A stretch of 64,000 nucleotides of DNA from Betaproteobacteria bacterium (GTDB lineage: Bacteria > Pseudomonadota > Gammaproteobacteria > Burkholderiales > WYBJ01). Shown one piece after another: positions 51,218 through 60,175 of the stretch; positions within the stretch are counted from its first letter, which is position 1; every line of letters starts with the position of its first letter. Under the pieces are notes generated by a model that saw only the letters and a list, made by a program, of their open reading frames with translations, was not told where the DNA came from and did no database searches. The position numbers and the translations under genes were made by a program. The DNA lies in contig WHTS01000011.1 of the NCBI GenBank assembly GCA_009377585.1, positions 33,280-97,279 of the forward strand, read 5' to 3'.

Positions 51218-53548
51218 ATGAGATTCGTCCGAGCCTTGCAAATGCGCTTCGAATGGCGAAAGGTCATCCGTCGCTGGTGGCCCCTGTTGCTGGCGCTCGC
51301 GGCGCTGCTCGTGCTCGACCGCCTGTTCCCGCCGCCTGAACCCGACGCGAAGCGCCATGCGGTGGTCGTACTCGCGCGCGACGGTACGCCGCTGCGCGCA
51401 TTTCCCGATCGCGATCATCTGTGGCGGCACCCTGTGTCGCTGGAGGAGGTCTCGCCGCACTACCTCGAAGCCCTGGTCGGCTACGAGGATCGCTGGTTCT
51501 GGTTCCACCCCGGGGTCAATCCGTTTGCTCTGGCGCGCGCGGCGTGGCAGCGCATGTGGCACGGACGTATCGTATCTGGGGGTTCGACGCTTACCATGCA
51601 GGTGGCGAGAATCATCGAACCGATTCCGCGCACGATCGGCGGCAAGCTGCACCAATGCGTTCGCGCGCTGCAGCTGGAGCTGCGCTACTCCAAGCGCGAG
51701 CTCCTGCGCCTGTACGTGAACCAGGCGCCCATGGGCGGCGTGATCGAAGGTGTGGAAGCGGCGAGCCGGGCGTACCTGGGAAAATCGGCACGGCGCCTGA
51801 CCGATGCCGAGGCAGCGCTCCTTGCCGTGCTGCCGCAGGCGCCCTCGGCCCTGCGCCCCGACCGCCACCCGGACAAGGCACGCGCAGCGCGCGACAAGGT
51901 GCTGCGGCGAATAAGCGCACACTGGGGCGAGGCGCGCATTCGGGATGCGATGATGGAACCGGCGTATGCCGCGCCGATCCGGTATCCGATGCTTGCGCCG
52001 CTGCTGGCCGAGCGCATGCGGCGTGAAGCCGGCGGCCAGGCCCGGATCGCGACCACCATCGACGCCGCCATTCAGAGCACGCTGGAGCAGCGGCTCGCCG
52101 ATCGGGCGCTTACGCTGCCGGCGCGCGTGTCGCTGGCGGCACTGGTGATCGACAACGCGTCGCTGCAAGTACTCGCCTACGCCGGCTCGGCGGACTTCAA
52201 CGATCCGGAGCGCTTCAGCCATGTCGACATGGTGCAGGCCACCCGTTCACCCGGCTCGGCGTTGAAGCCCTTCCTGTACGCGTTCGCGCTCGACGAGGGG
52301 TTGATCCATTCGGAATCGCTGCTCGCCGACGTTCCGCAATCGTTCTCGGGCTACCAGCCAGGCAATTTTCAGCAATCCTTTCACGGCCCGGTAAGCGTAT
52401 CGGAAGCGCTGGTTCGCTCCCTCAATGTGCCGGCGGTCGAAGTGCTGGACCGACTCGGGCCGGCGCGCTTCGTGTCGCAGCTTCGCCGCGGTGGCCTGGC
52501 GCTCGATTTTCCGCGCGATGCCGAGCCGAATCTGAGCGTCATACTCGGCGGCGCCGGTGTCACACTGGAGCAATTGACCGCCGCGTACACGGCGTTCGCC
52601 CGCCGCGGGCTCGCCGGGGAGCCTCGCTACACCCGCAGCCAGCCGCTGCGGGAAGCGCGCATGATGAGCGAAGGCGCGGCGTTCATCGTGCGCGACATGC
52701 TCGAGTCGGGAAGCTCGATCGATCGGAGCTTCCATACCAGCAATGCCGCGCAGCACCGGATCGCATGGAAGACCGGGACGAGCTTCGGATTCCGCGATGC
52801 GTGGGCCGTGGGCGTCACCGATCGGTATACCGTCGGCGTATGGGTCGGCCGGCCGGACGGCACGCCGAACCCGGGACATTTCGGCGCCAATACCGCAACC
52901 CCCTTGCTGCTCGATGTGTTCGCGGCACTGCCGGAGTCACCCGCATCCGGCAAGAGACCGCCGGCAAGTGTCACGCGCGCACCGATCTGCTGGCCGCTGG
53001 GCCTGCGCCGCTCCGCCACGCTGGAAGCCTTATGCCACGTGCAACGCACCGCCTGGCTCCTGCACGCTGCCGCGCCGCCCACCTTCCCCGATCGCGTGCG
53101 CCCGGTCGAGCCGAGATACGCGTACTACGTGACGAGCGCGGACGGGATGCGCGCGGAGCCCGATTGCGCGCGGAGTGAAGTGCATCGCGTCCAGGCGGCG
53201 CGCTGGCCGGCGCTGCTGGAGCCGTGGCTCGACCCGGCGCTGCGTCGGGGCGCCCTGCCGCCGCCGTGGCATCCCGAGTGCCGCCGGCAGACGCATGCTG
53301 CCACCGCGCTCGCGATCGTCGGCGCGGCCGACGGTGAAGTCTTGCATCGCGCCGGCGCAGCGCCCTTGGTACGGCTGGAATTGCTCGGCCCGCGCGACCC
53401 AGTGAACTGGATGGTGAACGGAACGCTGGTCGCCCGTACCAGCCCGGGCCAAGGCTACGCGCATCGCTTCACCGAGCCGGGCCGCTACGAGATCACGGCG
53501 TTCGACGACTCGGGGATGTACGATCGGATCAGCTTAAGCGTGCGCTGA
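51218..53548 (+). CDS. pbpC: Penicillin-binding protein 1C
   Basis: 776 residues of a bifunctional class A PBP. A membrane anchor (WWPLLLALAALLVLDRLF, 20-37) is followed by the glycosyltransferase domain with Glu90 in GYEDRWFWFHPG and SGGSTLTMQVARI. The transpeptidase has the nucleophile Ser347-A-L-K350 (SPGSALKPFLYAF), SVSEALVRSLNVPAVE, and K518-T-G (AWKTGTSFGFRDAW). The C-terminal BiPBP_C domain contains VNWMVNGTLV and FTEPGRYEITAFDDSG. It polymerises and cross-links murein, and together with alpha-2-macroglobulin is thought to form an envelope-defence module. The start may be 51218 or Met9 (51242). Its last 81 bp are duplicated downstream at 54107-54187. Confidence 0.93.
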   Translation: MRFVRALQMRFEWRKVIRRWWPLLLALAALLVLDRLFPPPEPDAKRHAVVVLARDGTPLRAFPDRDHLWRHPVSLEEVSPHYLEALVGYEDRWFWFHPGVNPFALARAAWQRMWHGRIVSGGSTLTMQVARIIEPIPRTIGGKLHQCVRALQLELRYSKRELLRLYVNQAPMGGVIEGVEAASRAYLGKSARRLTDAEAALLAVLPQAPSALRPDRHPDKARAARDKVLRRISAHWGEARIRDAMMEPAYAAPIRYPMLAPLLAERMRREAGGQARIATTIDAAIQSTLEQRLADRALTLPARVSLAALVIDNASLQVLAYAGSADFNDPERFSHVDMVQATRSPGSALKPFLYAFALDEGLIHSESLLADVPQSFSGYQPGNFQQSFHGPVSVSEALVRSLNVPAVEVLDRLGPARFVSQLRRGGLALDFPRDAEPNLSVILGGAGVTLEQLTAAYTAFARRGLAGEPRYTRSQPLREARMMSEGAAFIVRDMLESGSSIDRSFHTSNAAQHRIAWKTGTSFGFRDAWAVGVTDRYTVGVWVGRPDGTPNPGHFGANTATPLLLDVFAALPESPASGKRPPASVTRAPICWPLGLRRSATLEALCHVQRTAWLLHAAAPPTFPDRVRPVEPRYAYYVTSADGMRAEPDCARSEVHRVQAARWPALLEPWLDPALRRGALPPPWHPECRRQTHAATALAIVGAADGEVLHRAGAAPLVRLELLGPRDPVNWMVNGTLVARTSPGQGYAHRFTEPGRYEITAFDDSGMYDRISLSVR

Positions 53549-53550
53549 AG

Positions 53551-53811
53551 ATGGATGCGACCTCGAAGCCCGAGCCAAACGACATCGATGTCTTCCTGTT
53601 GATGCAGGACACGTTTGATCTCGGTCAGGTTACTGGAGAAGCGCGGCTTGTCTTTGAGCATGCCGCCGCGTAGTCGCATTTCGGAGCGAGCGTCTTCTGG
53701 CTTCGCCCGGCTGCGGCATTCCCCGACGAAGCACAGTCAGTCGCGGATTGGCAAATCAAGCGCGACGGGACGCGACGAGGCATCGTAGAGATTACAAGGG
53801 TCCAATCATGA
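53551..53811 (+). pseudogene. Truncated nucleotidyltransferase-like gene with an in-frame TAG
   Basis: From ATG 53551 the frame reads KPEPNDIDVFLLMQDTFDLG, GEARLVFEHAAA, then TAG at 53671-53673, then SHFGASVFWLRPAAAFPDEA, WQIKRDGTRRGIVEITRVQS and TGA. Reading the TAG as a mutated CAG (Gln) gives one continuous protein resembling small proteins with a PNDIDVFL nucleotidyltransferase-type motif. The N-terminal part is missing because the frame begins 3 bp after the pbpC stop. The 3' end overlaps the next small gene (ATGA), so the two formed a coupled pair. Confidence 0.6.
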
Positions 53812-54014
53812 TTGCGAACGATCACGAGCTCAAGGTTACATTGGTCCGCATAGCGCAGTTCCAGGAACAAGTCGGGCAGCTACGCAGGACGGAAGCCAAT
53901 CCGCTCAATTATCGGGCTGCCGTATCAGGATTCCTCGCGGAAATCGATCGCATGCAATTGGAGGTCCGCGAGTACCTCAGTGTCCATCCTCAGGAGCTGA
54001 CAACAGCTGGCTAA
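53808..54014 (+). CDS. Small helical protein, partner of the nucleotidyltransferase-like remnant
   Basis: 68 residues from ATG 53808, chosen because it overlaps the upstream stop (ATGA). The sequence LKVTLVRIAQFQEQVGQLRR and FLAEIDRMQLEVREYLSVHP is helical and coiled-coil-like. I recall similar small proteins as second genes of two-gene cassettes, some of which behave like toxin-antitoxin pairs, but no function is proved. This copy looks intact while its partner is broken, as expected if it is the harmless or protective member. Confidence 0.6.
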   Translation: MIANDHELKVTLVRIAQFQEQVGQLRRTEANPLNYRAAVSGFLAEIDRMQLEVREYLSVHPQELTTAG

Positions 54015-54056
54015 CCTGCCGACGCACCGCTGCACGAAGCAACGGCGCCGACCTCC

Positions 54057-54187
54057 CGATCGCGTGCGCCGGGCAAAACGCGATACGCGTACTTCGTGAT
54101 GAGCACTTCACCCCGCCGGGCCGCCACGAGATCACGGCGCTCGACGACTCGGGGCTGTACGATCGGATCAGCTTGAGCGTGCGCTGA
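54057..54187 (+). pseudogene. Duplicated, internally deleted 3' end of pbpC
   Basis: 54107-54187 matches 53468-53548 over 81 bp with six differences and no gaps, and includes the same stop. The 50 bp before it (GATCGCGTGCGCC, ATACGCGTACTTCGTGA) matches pbpC 53088-53140. The stretch between these two parts in pbpC, about 320 bp, is absent. The two copies of the pbpC end bracket the 53551-54014 cassette. Confidence 0.8.
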
Positions 54188-54346
54188 GTTACCTAAGCAT
54201 CGCCCACGCCATCCAGAACTCCCAGCGCCTTCCTGGCGCTACCGTCTGATCCATTTGAGCGAACCGGGCATGAAGGATGCAGCCGGTGCCGCACGGTGCC
54301 GCACGGTGCCGCCGTCCTGCTCGCGTCCTCTCCGCAAGGGTTCCGC

Positions 54347-55675
54347 ATGTCTACCGCACGACCGCTTCATCTCGCGGCATTCGCCACCGCCCTGCTCCTG
54401 GCCGCCTGCGGCGAGCGCGCGACCATCCCGGTCGAAGCGGGATACGGTCCGGATCCCAAGCTGCCCCCGCCCAATCGCACGCTCGTGCCGACAGTGCTGA
54501 TCGCGCCCGCGAAAGGCTGGTCGCAGGACGCCCAACCGACGCCGGCATCCGGCTTCGCGGTTACGGCGTTCGCGCGCGAGCTGAACCATCCGCGCTGGCT
54601 TTACGTGCTGCCGAACGGCGACGTGCTAGTGGCCGAAAGCGCTCCGCCGCCGAAGGAGCAAGGCGGCATCCGCGCCTGGATCTCGAAGTTCTTTCTCGAG
54701 CGCGCCGGCTCGGCGGTGCCGAGCGCGAATCGAATCACGCTGCTGCGCGACGCCGATGGCGACGGCATAGCGGAGACTCGCCACGCCTTCATCGAAGGGC
54801 TCAACTCGCCCTTCGGCATGGCGCTTCACGACGGCCGGCTCTATGTCGCCAACACCGATGCGATCGTGCGCTTCCCCTATCGCGACGGCGATACGCGAAT
54901 CGAAGCGAAGGGCAGCAAGCTCACCGATCTGCCGGCTGGCCCGATCAATCACCACTGGACCAAGAACATCCTCTTTGGCCCAGACGGCAAACGTCTGTAC
55001 GCAACGGTCGGCTCCAACAGCAACGCCGCGGAGAAGGGCATGGCGGTCGAGCACGAGCGTGCGGCAATCCTCGAGATCGATCCGAGCACGGGCGCCAAGC
55101 GCGTGTTCGCTTCGGGACTGCGCAATCCCAACGGGCTCGCCTGGCAGCCGCAGAGCGGACAGCTGTGGACCGCGGTCAACGAGCGCGACGAAATCGGCAG
55201 CGACCTGGTTCCCGATTACATGACATCGGTCATCGACGGCGGCTTCTACGGCTGGCCATACAGCTACTTCGGAAGCCATGTCGACGAGCGCGTGCAGCCG
55301 CCGCGGCCGGACCTGGTCGAGCGCGCGCTCGTGCCGGACTACGCGCTCGGCGCGCACACGGCCTCCCTTGGTCTCACGTTCTACGAAGGAAAGCTTTTTC
55401 CGCCGCCCTACCTCGGCGGCGCCTTCGTCGGCCAGCATGGTTCCTGGAATCGCAACCCGCGCAGCGGCTACAAGGTCATCTTCGTGCCGTTCCAGAATGG
55501 CAAACCGAGCGGACCGCCGGAGGACATCCTAACCGGATTCGTCAACGCCTCGGGCGAAGCGCTCGGCCGTCCGGTCGGTGTTGCCATTGACCGCCATGGC
55601 GCCTTGCTGGTCGCCGACCACGTCGGGGACGCCGTGTGGCGTGTGACGCCAACCGCGACCACAGTGCGTTCCTGA
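54347..55675 (+). CDS. PQQ-type sorbosone/glucose dehydrogenase-like lipoprotein
   Basis: 442 residues from ATG 54347, chosen because it gives a lipoprotein signal (HLAAFATALLLAACGE, lipobox Cys). The six-bladed GSDH propeller has ASGFAVTAFARELNHPRWLY, GDVLVAES, HHWTKNILFGPDGKRLYATV, FASGLRNPNGLAWQP, WTAVNERDEIGSDLVPDYM, GQHGSWNR and GRPVGVAIDRHGALLVADH. Members related to L-sorbosone dehydrogenase oxidise sugars with PQQ in the periplasm, passing electrons to the respiratory chain. Many homologues have no shown activity, so the substrate is open. It is followed by a possible tiny gene and a convergent MmgE/PrpD gene. Confidence 0.88.
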   Translation: MSTARPLHLAAFATALLLAACGERATIPVEAGYGPDPKLPPPNRTLVPTVLIAPAKGWSQDAQPTPASGFAVTAFARELNHPRWLYVLPNGDVLVAESAPPPKEQGGIRAWISKFFLERAGSAVPSANRITLLRDADGDGIAETRHAFIEGLNSPFGMALHDGRLYVANTDAIVRFPYRDGDTRIEAKGSKLTDLPAGPINHHWTKNILFGPDGKRLYATVGSNSNAAEKGMAVEHERAAILEIDPSTGAKRVFASGLRNPNGLAWQPQSGQLWTAVNERDEIGSDLVPDYMTSVIDGGFYGWPYSYFGSHVDERVQPPRPDLVERALVPDYALGAHTASLGLTFYEGKLFPPPYLGGAFVGQHGSWNRNPRSGYKVIFVPFQNGKPSGPPEDILTGFVNASGEALGRPVGVAIDRHGALLVADHVGDAVWRVTPTATTVRS

Positions 55676-55811
55676 GATTCGCGCACCCAGCGGCGAGACC
55701 GGTTGCCTGATCGGCTCCCGTCCCGACACGAAGAAGCGGCCGCGGTAGGTTTGGTAGGAGCGCGCACCGAGCGCACCCACATCGTGGACCGGGCGCGCAC
55801 ATGCACCGGGC

Positions 55812-55970
55812 ATGCCGGATGCGCTCATTCGGGCATCCGAAATTCCATGGTCACTCGCCATGCAAACCTGCCGCCAACGATTGCTGGTCCGGCTGCCAAG
55901 ACACCCGACGATCGCAGGCTATTTCTGGCTCGCGTATTTCCTGGCGATCGCCCTGCTGATCTTCAACTGA
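55812..55970 (+). CDS. Possible small membrane protein
   Basis: 52 codons from ATG 55812 (or 36 from ATG 55860) ending at TGA 55968-55970. The last 20 residues, IAGYFWLAYFLAIALLIFN, form one good membrane helix preceded by Arg-rich sequence. There is no clear Shine-Dalgarno sequence and no family I recognise. It lies between the convergent sorbosone-type and MmgE/PrpD genes and could be chance. Confidence 0.3.
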   Translation: MPDALIRASEIPWSLAMQTCRQRLLVRLPRHPTIAGYFWLAYFLAIALLIFN

Positions 55971-55993
55971 GGGAGTGGCCGAAGGCGCCCCGG

Positions 55994-57343
55994 CTACTGC
56001 CGGGCGAGCCGGTCGACGACCTCGGCTCCCACATCGCGCGCCTGCTCCAGTTGCCATAGGCGTCCGAGCACTTCGCTACATGCGCCACGCATGTTTCGCT
56101 TCTCGAGCATGCCGCAGAACTTTTCCTCGACTTCGGCATCGGTGATGGCGCTCTTGGCGTGTCCGGTCGGATAGCGCATCTCGGCCGTTTCGACCTCGCC
56201 CGAATCCATGACAACCGTAAGCCGGCCCGGCGCGCCATCGGGATATAGCGCAGTCAGGGCTGGATCCTCGTCGACCTTCACCTTCTGCATCAGGGCGACC
56301 ACTTGCGGGTCGGTAAAGCGCGCGCGCTCGAACGAGCTCTCCGTGACCGCGCCATCGAGGAAAGCGATGGCTATCGTATAGGGTAAGCTGTGATCGGCCG
56401 TTTCATGCGTGGTCGGCGCCCAGCGCGAAGGGTCGTTGCCCATCATGTCGACCGCGGTGCGGTACGCTTCGACGCGAATCTCCTTCACCCGCTCGACCGG
56501 CAGGCGCTTGCGCATATCGAGAGCGAGCAGCACTGCCGATTGGCCGTGATAGCAAACGGGCAAGGTCTTGATGTGCGTACGCCCGACCATGCAACCGGGG
56601 TCGGGCAGATGCCATTCGAATTGTCCGGCGATGTCGAACAAACCGCCCTCGCCCTCGAAGATCGCGGTCGGACCGGTGAAGCCGTCGCGCGCAAGCAAGG
56701 CGGCGAAGACGGCATTACGCGCGGCATTGGCGCCTGCACATCCCTTCCAGCTCGACAACGGCCCGCGCCGGGTCTGCGTCATCGCCATGTTGGGCACCAG
56801 CGCGAGAGCAATCGCATTGGCGAACTGTTCGCGCTCGAGGTCGAGGAGCTTGCCGGCGCCGACCACGGCGGCGAGCACTGCATACACCGGCTGGTCCCAG
56901 CCTCGCGCGTTCCAGTCGTGGGCATCGCACAGGCTGCAGTAGATGTCATACGCAGCCGCGTTGGCCGCAATTACCGCGCGTCCATCGGCGTGCGCGATAT
57001 CGGCCGCGGCGAGCACCGCGGCCGTCACGTCGCTCGGATGGCCGCGTGCCTTGCCGAGATAGGTGTCGCTGATGTCCATGAGGCGCAACATCACGCCGTT
57101 GGCGAACGCGGCGTTTTCAGGCGTCGATGCCGCGCGGCTGCCCCAGATGCGGGCCGATGGGTCGCCCTGGCTGCGACTGGCGACGGCGCGCGCCATCGCA
57201 CTCAAAGGCTCGTCGAACGCACCGAGCGCGCAGCCGAGCGTATCGATCAGGCGCCGCTTGCATTCGTGCACCGCCTGCGGCGAGAGCGCCGCGTATTGCG
57301 ATTGCAGTGCAAAGTCCACCAACTGAGCCGTCGTCCTATCCAT
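55994..57343 (-). CDS. MmgE/PrpD family protein
   Basis: 449 residues from ATG 57343. It shows the helical MmgE/PrpD domain: QAVHECKRRLIDTLGCALGA, RIWGSRAASTPENAAFANGV, RLMDISDTYLGKARGHPSDV, NAIALALVPNMAMTQTRRG and the second domain KTLPVCYHGQSAVLLAL, MMGNDPSRWAPTTHETADHS. PrpD is 2-methylcitrate dehydratase; others include cis-aconitate decarboxylase and iminodisuccinate epimerase. Nothing else of the methylcitrate cycle is nearby, so the reaction is left open. It is divergent from the acyl-CoA synthetase gene 354 bp away. Confidence 0.88.
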   Translation of the reverse strand: MDRTTAQLVDFALQSQYAALSPQAVHECKRRLIDTLGCALGAFDEPLSAMARAVASRSQGDPSARIWGSRAASTPENAAFANGVMLRLMDISDTYLGKARGHPSDVTAAVLAAADIAHADGRAVIAANAAAYDIYCSLCDAHDWNARGWDQPVYAVLAAVVGAGKLLDLEREQFANAIALALVPNMAMTQTRRGPLSSWKGCAGANAARNAVFAALLARDGFTGPTAIFEGEGGLFDIAGQFEWHLPDPGCMVGRTHIKTLPVCYHGQSAVLLALDMRKRLPVERVKEIRVEAYRTAVDMMGNDPSRWAPTTHETADHSLPYTIAIAFLDGAVTESSFERARFTDPQVVALMQKVKVDEDPALTALYPDGAPGRLTVVMDSGEVETAEMRYPTGHAKSAITDAEVEEKFCGMLEKRNMRGACSEVLGRLWQLEQARDVGAEVVDRLARQ

Positions 57344-57598
57344 GATCCGTCCTTGTCTTTTCGCCGTGCCGGAATCGTCGCCTTGCGCCGCGCGCCGGCC
57401 GCGCGGCAGATGAATGCAAAGTGAGCTTGGCCCGAAGCGATGCGCGAATATACCCTGATGCCCGGGCGCGGGTGCGAGCGCCGGCCCGGGCGGCATTGCA
57501 GTTTCGCGAAGTGGACTCGGCCGGGTGGGCGACGCAACTTCAGCCTCGCCCGCTTGGTCGAAGCCCGCTTGCAGGCGATACCCCTGCAACAGCCCCTT

Positions 57599-57604
57599 TA
57601 TAAT
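57599..57604 (+). promoter_or_regulatory. Consensus -10 box upstream of the acyl-CoA synthetase gene
   Basis: TATAAT lies 94 nt upstream of the 57698 start, without a well-spaced -35. The 354-bp divergent gap (57344-57697) otherwise shows no gene and no repeat I can name. Confidence 0.35.
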
Positions 57605-57697
57605 CGGCCCACGATTTGCCGCAACCGCCTTGCCCTCGTGCGTGCACGGGAGGTTCGCCGGGCGCAATCGACCGCAATCCAGACAGAAAGGCACGTC

Positions 57698-59830
57698 ATG
57701 AATCTCTGGACCGAACCGCAACTGCGTTCGATCGACAAGATGCTCAATCCCAAGTCGATTGCCGTCGTGGGCGCTTCACCCAAGGGCGGCTACGGCGGAC
57801 GCCTGTTCAACGCGGTGCTCAAGGCCAAGGATCGCGTCAACGTCTATCCGGTCAACCCCAACTATCCGGAAATCATGGGCGTCAAGTGCTATCCGAGCGT
57901 GAGCGAATTGCCCGAAGCGCCCGACCTGGTGAGCATCGTGGTGCCCTACGACAAGGTGCTCGACGTGCTGCAGGAGAGCCATCGCAAGGGCGCGGGTTCC
58001 GCCATCGTCATTTCCGCCGGTTTCGCCGAGCGCGGGGTCGAGTCGCGGCTCGAATTGCAACAGCGCGTGGGCGCGTTCGCGCGCGAGTCCGGGATGCGCA
58101 TGGCGGGCCCCAACTGCCTCGGGCTCGCCAACGTGAAGAACGATATCTGGCCGACCGCTTCCTCGCGTACGCTCGGCGGCCTGACCGGGCCGATCGGGCT
58201 CGTCTGCCAGAGCGGCGCCACAGCGTTCGGCCCATTCCTGATACGCGCCGTGGATAGCGGCATCGGGCTGTCTTACATCATCTCCACCGGCAACGAGACC
58301 GACCTCGAATTCGCCGATTTTGCCCGCTACCTCATCGACGATCCGGATACGCGCGTGATCGCCGGCTTCGTCGAAGGCTTCAAGGACGTGCGCAAGGTGA
58401 TCGCGGTCGCCGAAATGGCGGCCGAGCGCGGCAAGCCGATCGTTCTGATCAAGATCGGGCGCTCGGAATCCGGGGCGCGCGCCGCCCGCTCGCACACGGC
58501 CGCGCTGACCGGAGCGGATGCGTTGTACGACGCCGTCTTCGAGCAATACGGCATCATCCGCGTACAGGACTACGACGACCTGCTCGAAACCTCGCACCTG
58601 CTCGCGCATCAGCGCAAGCCGAAGCGGCGCGGCATCGCCGTGGTGTCGCATTCCGGCGGCATCAGCTCGCTGACCGCCGACATGTGCGGGCTTGCGGGAC
58701 TGGACCTGCCGCCGCTGAGCGACAAGGCGCGCGACGGCATCAACGCGGTCGTGAAGGAATTCGGCTGGGCGGCGAATCCGGCCGATGTCACCGGGTTCTC
58801 GCGCAGCGAGCAGTTTCCGCAAATCATGCAGCACATGATCGACGAGCCGGACGTGGGTACGCTGGTGGTCGCGAGCGCAGGCGCCGGCAACCAGGTCGAT
58901 CAGGTGATCGAGCTGCGCGACCGCAGCGACAAGAACGTGGCTTTCTTCTGGACCGCGAGCCGCGGCGACAAGGGTCCGTTGGCGAAGCTAAAGAGCGCCG
59001 ACATTCCCATCTTCTACACACCGGCCAAGCTCGCGGGCGGACTCAAATCCCTGCTCGACTATCACGACTGGCGCGATCGCAGGCTCGCAGGCGAGAAGGC
59101 GCAGGTGGCGCCGCCCACGCCGGAGCAGATGCACATGATCGAGCGCCTGGGCGCGTTGGGCAGGCCGGGTCTTTCCGAGAGCGAAAGCAAGCAGGTCCTG
59201 GCCGCGTGGGGTATCGCGGGCACGCGCGAGGTGGTGGCCCAGTCGGCGGAGGCGGCGGTCGACGCCGCGCAGCGGCTCGGCTATCCGGTGGCGCTGAAGG
59301 TCGATTCGCCCGACATCGCGCACAAGACCGAGGCCGGCGTGGTCCGGCTCGGGCTCGGCGATGCGGACGCGGTGCGCAAGGCGTACGACGAGATTACGGC
59401 CAATGCCGTCACCCACGCGCCGAACGCGGCCGTTGCCGGCGTGCTGGTGCAGGAAATGGTGGCCGGCGCCGCCGAGGTGATCGTCGGCATCTCCTACGAC
59501 GCCCAGCTCGGGCCCATGTTGCTCTTCGGCAGCGGCGGGATCATGGTCGAAGTCTTCAACGACGTCGCCCATCGCCACTGCCCCATCACGCGTGCACAAG
59601 CCCACGAGATGATCGCCGAGGTGAAGGGCGCGAAACTGCTGCGGGGATTTCGTGGCCGCCCTGCCGCCGATGTCGATACGCTCGCCGATACGCTGGTGCG
59701 CGTTTCGCATCTGGCCGTCCATCTCCAAGGCAAGCTCGCGGAGCTCGACATCAACCCGCTGATGGTGCTTCCAACCGGGGTGAAAGCAGCCGATGCGCTG
59801 ATGGTGCTGCGCTCGGACGGGGGTTCGTAG
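57698..59830 (+). CDS. ADP-forming acetate/acyl-CoA synthetase family protein
   Basis: 710 residues joining the alpha and beta parts in one chain. CoA-binding domain (residues 10-135): MLNPKSIAVVGASPKGGYGG, YPVNPNYPEIMG, SAIVISAGFAE and GPNCLGLAN. Succinyl-CoA ligase-like domains follow, with GLVCQSGATAFGPFL and the phospho-His region SHTAALTGADALYDA. A C-terminal ATP-grasp (about 490-705) has YPVALKVDSPDIAHKTEAGG (approximate), VQEMVAGAAEVIVGI, GPMLLFGSGGIMVE and ELDINPLMV. These enzymes interconvert acyl-CoA and acid plus ATP. The start at 57698 matches the family N-terminus. Divergent from MmgE/PrpD, it could activate a carboxylic acid imported by the Tct system downstream. Confidence 0.92.
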   Translation: MNLWTEPQLRSIDKMLNPKSIAVVGASPKGGYGGRLFNAVLKAKDRVNVYPVNPNYPEIMGVKCYPSVSELPEAPDLVSIVVPYDKVLDVLQESHRKGAGSAIVISAGFAERGVESRLELQQRVGAFARESGMRMAGPNCLGLANVKNDIWPTASSRTLGGLTGPIGLVCQSGATAFGPFLIRAVDSGIGLSYIISTGNETDLEFADFARYLIDDPDTRVIAGFVEGFKDVRKVIAVAEMAAERGKPIVLIKIGRSESGARAARSHTAALTGADALYDAVFEQYGIIRVQDYDDLLETSHLLAHQRKPKRRGIAVVSHSGGISSLTADMCGLAGLDLPPLSDKARDGINAVVKEFGWAANPADVTGFSRSEQFPQIMQHMIDEPDVGTLVVASAGAGNQVDQVIELRDRSDKNVAFFWTASRGDKGPLAKLKSADIPIFYTPAKLAGGLKSLLDYHDWRDRRLAGEKAQVAPPTPEQMHMIERLGALGRPGLSESESKQVLAAWGIAGTREVVAQSAEAAVDAAQRLGYPVALKVDSPDIAHKTEAGVVRLGLGDADAVRKAYDEITANAVTHAPNAAVAGVLVQEMVAGAAEVIVGISYDAQLGPMLLFGSGGIMVEVFNDVAHRHCPITRAQAHEMIAEVKGAKLLRGFRGRPAADVDTLADTLVRVSHLAVHLQGKLAELDINPLMVLPTGVKAADALMVLRSDGGS

Positions 59831-59832
59831 AC

Positions 59833-60175
59833 CTTCCCCTCCCTCGACGAGGAGGGGAAATCTTGAACTTCCCCTCCTCGTCGAGGAGGGGTGGCGGCGC
59901 AGCCGACGGGGTGGTGGTGTAATCAACGGGCTGGGGTGTAATTCCGCGTTCTCGAACCACCCCCTCCGCGCACAGCGCGTCGAGCCCCTCCTCGACGAGG
60001 AGGGGAGAACTTGACTCCCCCTTCGTCGAGGGGGGAAATCTTGAGCGTCCCTCTTCTCGTCGAGGAGGGAGATCCTGAACCTCCCCTCCTCGTCGAGGAG
60101 GGGTGGCGCGAAGCGCCGGGGTGGTCTGGTTCGAAACGTCGAGGAGGGGTGGTGCGAAGCGCCGGGGTGGTCAGC
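59833..60175. repeat. Dense array of CTCCTCGTCGAGGAG palindromic repeats
   Basis: At least six copies or half-copies of CCCCTCCTCGTCGAGGAGGGG in 340 bp, in both orientations. Some are followed by TGGCGCGAAGCGCCGGGGTGGT and some by GAAATCTTGA linkers. The stretch 60181-60404 shows no gene. Confidence 0.85.

Noticed and set aside
53671..53673. TAG as pyrrolysine
   Set aside because: The gene is also missing its 5' end, the organism type does not use pyrrolysine widely, and a single CAG-to-TAG change explains it.
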